Source of the DNA: Methanobacterium sp.
GTDB taxonomy: Archaea; Methanobacteriota; Methanobacteria; Methanobacteriales; Methanobacteriaceae
Length of the DNA stretch: 17,778 nt
Direction: 5' to 3'
Assembly: GCA_015661405.1 (NCBI GenBank)
Contig: JACWMK010000042.1
Span: 1 to 17,778 of the forward strand
Within the stretch, counting starts at the first letter, position 1. Every line of letters starts with the position of its first letter. Below, one piece after another: positions 13,771 to 17,778 of this stretch. Below the pieces are notes generated by a model. The model searched no databases. It saw only the letters and a program-made list of their open reading frames with translations, and was not told the origin of the DNA. Position numbers and translations under genes: made by a program.

Positions 13771-14304
13771 TTGCTTTATAAAAGGGAATCAATAGTGTTA
13801 ATGAATAATAAACTTAATCAAGTTATCGTAGTGGCTGTGGTAACTCTAGTGATAATTGTATCTGGATGCGTAACCTCTGATATAAGCAATATAAATGCAC
13901 AGGCTATTAACATAAACAATCATGTTAAAAATGGAGACCATTATTATAATGAATCAGCTACTAATACAAACAAATATTTACTAGCCCAAGCTTTAACAGA
14001 AGAGAGTAATGCTAGTACGGAGTATAACCAGGCTCAAACAGCAGCTCAAGCCGCATATAGTTCAGCGCAAGATTCTAATGACGCTATATTCGTAGAGTAC
14101 TTACAAAACATTTTAAATGAAGTACAAGCTAAATTAAATGCCACTTCTGAACTTAAAACAGCCATAACGAATTTAGAAAATAATGATACTTCAGATGCAA
14201 ATGATAATTTAGCAGCAGCCAACAATTACATGAATAATGCGTTGACATATGAAAATAATAGTGAAAATATAGTTAATCAGAATCCCAGTAAATTTCAGCA
14301 ATGA
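13771..14304 (+). CDS. Lipoprotein of unknown function
   Basis: Exported protein of up to 177 residues, not assigned to a family. A short charged start, a hydrophobic segment (VIVVAVVTLVIIV) and the lipobox V-S-G-C put the lipid-modified or anchoring cysteine at residue 33 of the longest form. The mature part is almost entirely helical, rich in Asn, Ala, Gln and Thr, with N-x-T/S sites, and looks like an elongated helical bundle; it has no catalytic motif. The furthest start, TTG 13771, is unlikely because it overlaps TATA-like TTTATAAAA. GTG 13795 is 7 bases after AGGGA (13783-13787) and is the best supported; ATG 13801 is the alternative. Both place the Cys at residue 23-25, normal for a lipoprotein signal. 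It faces the RecJ-like gene on the same strand across 225 bases of AT-rich DNA. Confidence 0.8.
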   Translation: MLYKRESIVLMNNKLNQVIVVAVVTLVIIVSGCVTSDISNINAQAININNHVKNGDHYYNESATNTNKYLLAQALTEESNASTEYNQAQTAAQAAYSSAQDSNDAIFVEYLQNILNEVQAKLNATSELKTAITNLENNDTSDANDNLAAANNYMNNALTYENNSENIVNQNPSKFQQ

Positions 14305-14529
14305 ATAAATGAAATAGATTCCCACTTTTACTATTTATGAATTAAATAGCATTATTTTTTTACAAAGAAATTAAAAATTTCTTAAATTAACATATTAATA
14401 TATAATAATATTAATAAAAAAAATTTATTTATTTAAAATTAAAAAAAATAAAGAAAACAGATAAAACAATTTAAGGGAATTATTTATTAAAAAATTCTAA
14501 TTTTTTATTTATTTTGAGGTTATATAGAA

Positions 14530-16704
14530 ATGAAAATGACATGCATTGAATGTAAAGGTAAAGGTTACCATGTTACAAGCTATAAGATTTGTGAAAATTG
14601 TTATGGAACCGGTGTTAAAAGTGAATTAAACTTAAAAAATCACGTTAAAAATATATCGAATCAAGCGATGAAACATTTTGAATTAGATGAAGAACAAGAA
14701 GTACCATGCAGTATATGCTATGGAAGAGGTGAAATTGAAGTGAAAGAAACATGCAATGAATGCGAGGGACAGGGCGAGTTAAATAAATGCAAAAAATGTG
14801 GTAAAATAATAAAAACTGGTGATTACTGCCCTGAATGCCAGGAGAAACCTAAAGTTTATATTTTACAATCCAATTGCGATGTAGAAGATCTTGAATTAGG
14901 CGAGAATTATAAAGGTAAAATAAGTCGAGTAGAAAATTATGGAGTCTTTGTAAGTCTCAGTAAAAGCCTTTTTGGATTACTTCGTATGAAAAATCCTCCT
15001 CACCAAAAGGGGGATGAGATTATCGTAAGGATAATAGAGATTAAACAAAGGCGAGGTGAAGTTGATCTTACACATTCTTCTATAAAAGAAGGCTACGAAT
15101 TAGTTAAACTTAAGAAGAATATACCAAGAACTAGAATTGGTGATATAACTAAAAATACTATCGGAAAAAATGTTAGTTTAGTAGGGGAGTTAATTCAAAT
15201 CCAGCAAACCTCAGGTCCCACCATATTCACCGTCACTGATGAGACAGACACCACTTGGGCTGCTGCTTTCGATGAACCAGGTGTAAGAGTATATCCTCAT
15301 TTAGATATAGGGAATATTGTTGAAGTAACTGGAGAAGTTAACTTGCATGGTGGTAAGATTCAAATTGAATCAGAATCCATAGAAAGACTACGTGGACCAG
15401 AATCAGTAGAGGCTAGGAAACGTATTGATGCAGCCATAGATGAGAAAGCAGAGCCTGAAAACACTGAATTATTAATAGAAAGTGAAGTATTAAATAATTT
15501 ACGTGTTAGAATGACAGCTGCAGCTAAAGCTATAAGGAGAGCTGTTTTAGATGGTAGATCCATCCTAGTAAGACATCATGCTGATGCTGATGGTATCTGC
15601 GCGGGTGTAGCTATTGAAAAAGCTGTAGTACCTTTATTAAAGGAAATTAATAATAGTAATGATGCAGAATGGCATTTCTTTAAAAGAGCACCCAGTAAAG
15701 CACCATTCTATGAATTAGAGGATGTAGTGAAAGATTTATCCTTCGCCTTAGAAGATATGGAAAGACATGGTCAAAAATTACCATTATTAGTTCTTATGGA
15801 TAATGGATCAACTGAAGAAGATATTTTAGCTTTGATGAAAGTTAAAATTTATAATATTGAAGTTGTAGTGGTGGATCATCACTTCCCGGGTGAAGTAACT
15901 GATGGTAGGGTAGCTGTTGATGATTATGTTGATGTTCATGTAAATCCTTATTTAGTGGGCGGTGATTCATCAATAACCGCTGGAGCCTTAGCAGTTGAGA
16001 TAGCTAAAATGATCAATCCCGAAGTACAGGAGAAACTTTTACATTTACCTGGCATAGCTGCAGTGGGAGATCATGCTCGTTCTGATGAGGCAGAGAAATA
16101 TATTGAAATAGCTGCTGATAAAGGTTATAATAGAGATGATTTAGAGAAGATAGCTACTACTGTTGATTTTGAAGCTTTTTATTTAAGGTTTATGAATGGT
16201 AGAGGAATAATAGACACTATTCTAGGTTTAAGTAATAAAGAGAAACATCAAAAACTAGTGGATGCATTATATAATGAATCTCAAAGAAGAGTAGATTGGC
16301 AACTTAAAGCCGCTCTCCCGAACCTTAAAACTCAGAAGCTGCATAATAATATTATATTCAGTGTTTTAGATGTAGAAAAATATGCTCATAAATTCACATT
16401 CCCCGCTCCGGGTAAAACTTGTGGTTACGTGCATGATACAATGGTTCAAAAGTACGGGGAGGAGCAGCCCATAGTTACATTAGCTTACGGCCCTGATTTT
16501 GCAGTTATTAGAGCCACTGATGCGGTTAATGAAATATTCAGCTTTAACTTAAACAATATTATTTCTAAGTTGATGATTCAAATTCCTGAAGCAGGAATTG
16601 ATGGTGGCGGTCATGAATGTGCCGGTTCCCTTAAATTTGTGGAAGGTTTATCAAGGGAAGTACTAAGCGCCTTTGCTAGTGAAGTAGCAGCTTTAAAGAG
16701 TTAA
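14530..16704 (+). CDS. Archaeal RecJ-like DHH phosphoesterase with DnaJ-type zinc finger
   Basis: Protein of 724 residues with the archaea-specific RecJ-like architecture (COG1107 type). In order: a DnaJ-like zinc domain (about 4-104) with paired CxxC(x)GxG motifs (CIECKGKG, CENCYGTG, CSICYGRG, CNECEGQG) plus CKKCG and CPECQ; an S1 RNA/DNA-binding domain (about 122-185); an OB-fold (about 213-287); and a DHH phosphoesterase core with RHHADADG (348-355), VLMDNGS (421-427), VVDHHFPGE (447-455) and GDHARSDE (513-520). It ends with DHHA1, signature GGGHECAGS (692-700). The metal-binding Asp and His residues of a DHH enzyme are all present. Expected role: Mn2+-dependent 5'-3' exonuclease or nanoRNA phosphodiesterase in DNA repair, replication or RNA turnover. 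ATG 14530 follows GAGGT (14516-14520) by 9 bases. A good terminator follows. Confidence 0.95.
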   Translation: MKMTCIECKGKGYHVTSYKICENCYGTGVKSELNLKNHVKNISNQAMKHFELDEEQEVPCSICYGRGEIEVKETCNECEGQGELNKCKKCGKIIKTGDYCPECQEKPKVYILQSNCDVEDLELGENYKGKISRVENYGVFVSLSKSLFGLLRMKNPPHQKGDEIIVRIIEIKQRRGEVDLTHSSIKEGYELVKLKKNIPRTRIGDITKNTIGKNVSLVGELIQIQQTSGPTIFTVTDETDTTWAAAFDEPGVRVYPHLDIGNIVEVTGEVNLHGGKIQIESESIERLRGPESVEARKRIDAAIDEKAEPENTELLIESEVLNNLRVRMTAAAKAIRRAVLDGRSILVRHHADADGICAGVAIEKAVVPLLKEINNSNDAEWHFFKRAPSKAPFYELEDVVKDLSFALEDMERHGQKLPLLVLMDNGSTEEDILALMKVKIYNIEVVVVDHHFPGEVTDGRVAVDDYVDVHVNPYLVGGDSSITAGALAVEIAKMINPEVQEKLLHLPGIAAVGDHARSDEAEKYIEIAADKGYNRDDLEKIATTVDFEAFYLRFMNGRGIIDTILGLSNKEKHQKLVDALYNESQRRVDWQLKAALPNLKTQKLHNNIIFSVLDVEKYAHKFTFPAPGKTCGYVHDTMVQKYGEEQPIVTLAYGPDFAVIRATDAVNEIFSFNLNNIISKLMIQIPEAGIDGGGHECAGSLKFVEGLSREVLSAFASEVAALKS

Positions 16705-16730
16705 AAAAGAATGTTTTATTTTAACTAATT

Positions 16731-16756
16731 AATGGATATAAAATCCATTTTTTTTT
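16731..16756 (+). terminator. Intrinsic-type terminator of the RecJ-like gene
   Basis: AATGGAT (16731-16737) pairs with ATCCATT (16743-16749) over a 5-base loop, running into nine T (16748-16756). It lies 27 bases after the stop codon and ends exactly at the first base of the PIN-domain remnant's ATG. Confidence 0.75.
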
Positions 16757-17301
16757 ATGAAATCTTCTAATCATATAACCATTCGAATCCTACCGGATAT
16801 CTGTTTTTTAATATCACATGTACTCTCCCGGTTAATATTATTAGGTCATTTAAATAGATTTGAAATAGTAATACCCGATTTTGTAGAGTATACTATGGAT
16901 GTAATCTGTGAAAATCGTTTAAAATCCAGATTTTACAGTGAATTAGATGAATTAAGAAAACTAGAAAATTATAAATTATCACCATACTAATACTGTGATT
17001 ATGAAAAAACTTTACCGGATGTCGTAAAGAAATTATAGATCTAGAGGATGAATTCATATTAGAAATTGCGGTTATAACAAATTCTGTTCTTTTAACCTCA
17101 GATGAAGGTTTGAAAGATGAATCTAATTTTATTAAACAGTCCGTTATTTATATTCCTGCAAATATCAGAAAGAGATTAAAGAATTATCAAAAGGGCTTTA
17201 AAAAAAAAGAAATGAAGATTTTTTTTTATATGATATTCCTTATAAAATTTTGTTTAAAACACTATTTTTTTTTAATCGTTTTATTATATGGGCGGTCCTA
17301 A
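16757..17301 (+). pseudogene. Broken PIN-domain (RNase-like) gene
   Basis: Two adjacent fragments in different frames together resemble a PIN-domain protein. Fragment 1 (16757-16990, 77 codons) has ITIRILPDICFLI, the first strand with a metal-binding Asp, and FEIVIPDFVEY, the second strand with its acidic end, and stops at TAA 16988-16990. Fragment 2, open from 17005 in the next frame, reads IIDLEDEFILEIAVITNSVLLTSDEGL, the typical PIN C-terminal half with the D..IL..A and TSDE metal-binding acids, then SVIYIPANIRKRLKNY. The middle needs at least one frameshift between about 16985 and 17010. PIN domains are Mg2+-dependent RNases, either toxins (VapC) or RNA-processing factors; no antitoxin gene is adjacent. 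The ATG sits directly behind the T run of the upstream terminator and has no ribosome binding site. Past about 17205 the frame runs into low-complexity DNA. Confidence 0.65.
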
Positions 17302-17511
17302 TTTTTCTTTAACTTGATATCCACCTGTTTTAACTATGAGTAGCGTAGATAATACTGTATATCCATAACCACTACCACCTGTTGAGGATGAGTTCATACT
17401 GGAGTTACTAGCACTTGTTGTGGACTTAGGAGGATATGCGTAGTAATATCCTGCAATAACTACTACTATAATTATGACGACGATTAAGGCGTAAATTAAA
17501 TTTCTTTGCAT
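17284..17511 (-). CDS. Small membrane-anchored or exported protein, 75 residues
   Basis: Not assigned to a family. The N-terminus (MQRNLIYALIVVIIIVVVIAGYYYAYPP) is one long hydrophobic helix with a basic start, a signal anchor or signal peptide. A Ser/Thr/Asn/Gly-rich segment (29-49) follows with an N-S-S glycosylation site, then a second moderately hydrophobic piece (YGYTVLSTLLIVKTGGYQV) and the end KEKLGPPI. It is shorter than most proteins with this layout and may be the truncated start of a longer exported protein, although it has good expression signals: AGGAG (17524-17520) 8 bases before ATG 17511, and TTTATAAA (17557-17550) 39 bases before it. The stop lies just inside the end of the PIN remnant on the opposite strand. 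Confidence 0.65.
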   Translation of the reverse strand: MQRNLIYALIVVIIIVVVIAGYYYAYPPKSTTSASNSSMNSSSTGGSGYGYTVLSTLLIVKTGGYQVKEKLGPPI

Positions 17512-17778
17512 TGAATCATCTCCTAATTATATTATATTGTTTTTTAATGTTTATAAAAATTTCTGAATATATTAATATAAAAAAAATTAATAATATAAAT
17601 CTAAATTTTATAAAAAAATTTTTAAACCCCTATTCAGATGCTTTTAATATAAATTAATAGGGTGTTAGATTTAATGTGAAAAATCAGTCATTTTGATTAG
17701 TTGTTTTGCTTATTTTGGTCTGTCCTTTATTTAGTTTTTTAAAGTACTTTTTTTTATTTGGTTATAATTAGTTTAAAG
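17512..17778. other. AT-rich end of the window
   Basis: Holds the promoter of the 75-residue gene (TTTATAAA, 17557-17550) and an inverted repeat, CCCTATT (17628-17634) with AATAGGG (17656-17662) over 21 bases, of unknown role. No open frame with a ribosome binding site reaches the window edge. Confidence 0.5.

Noticed and set aside
15360..15563. 67-codon minus-strand frame inside the RecJ-like gene
   Set aside because: Antisense shadow between the OB-fold and DHH coding regions.

Overview
The window looks like chromosomal DNA of a methanogenic archaeon of the order Methanobacteriales, most likely Methanobacterium or a close relative. This is inferred from the genes. One secreted protein carries pseudomurein-binding repeats, and pseudomurein is the wall polymer of Methanobacteriales and Methanopyrus. 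The RecJ-like protein has the archaea-specific DnaJ-type zinc finger/S1/OB/DHH architecture. The DNA is very AT-rich, promoters have archaeal TATA boxes (TTTATATA), and ribosome binding sites are of the GGAGGTGA type. No tRNA, rRNA, CRISPR array or intact insertion sequence was seen.

Layout. (1) 1-2765, + strand: a signalling operon with a 5'-truncated PAS histidine kinase, a stand-alone Rcp1-type response regulator, and a receiver-kinase hybrid whose kinase core is a paralogue of the first. (2) 2766-3829: a long AT-rich gap that hides two small minus-strand genes with good ribosome binding sites, a 48-residue Cys-rich protein and a 34-residue single-span membrane protein. Several inverted and direct repeats follow. 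(3) 3830-5981: a 12-cysteine DUF2769-like protein, an oligosaccharide repeat unit polymerase-like membrane protein (minus) and a UspA-type stress protein. (4) 6540-8221: two exported proteins, a small PepSY protein and a caspase-like (clan CD) candidate peptidase with an Ig-like C-terminus. (5) 8228-9260: a frameshifted DUF998 membrane-protein pseudogene and degenerate sequence without a gene. (6) 9308-12438: a tandem PRC-barrel protein, a voltage-gated-type K+ channel and a secreted amidotransferase-like protein with pseudomurein-binding repeats. (7) 12842-16704: rubrerythrin, a lipoprotein and the RecJ-like DHH phosphoesterase with a clear terminator. (8) 16757-17778: a broken PIN-domain gene and a small membrane-anchored protein.

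The genes do not form one pathway. Two themes recur: the cell envelope (polymerase, pseudomurein-binding protein, PepSY protein, candidate peptidase, lipoprotein, K+ channel) and environmental or stress response (two-component operon, UspA, rubrerythrin). The decayed DUF998 and PIN genes show that parts of the window are losing genes. The points most worth following are the secreted His/Cys dyad protein, the amidotransferase-like domain tethered to pseudomurein, the two microproteins, and intergenic promoter or terminator signals without an assigned gene.
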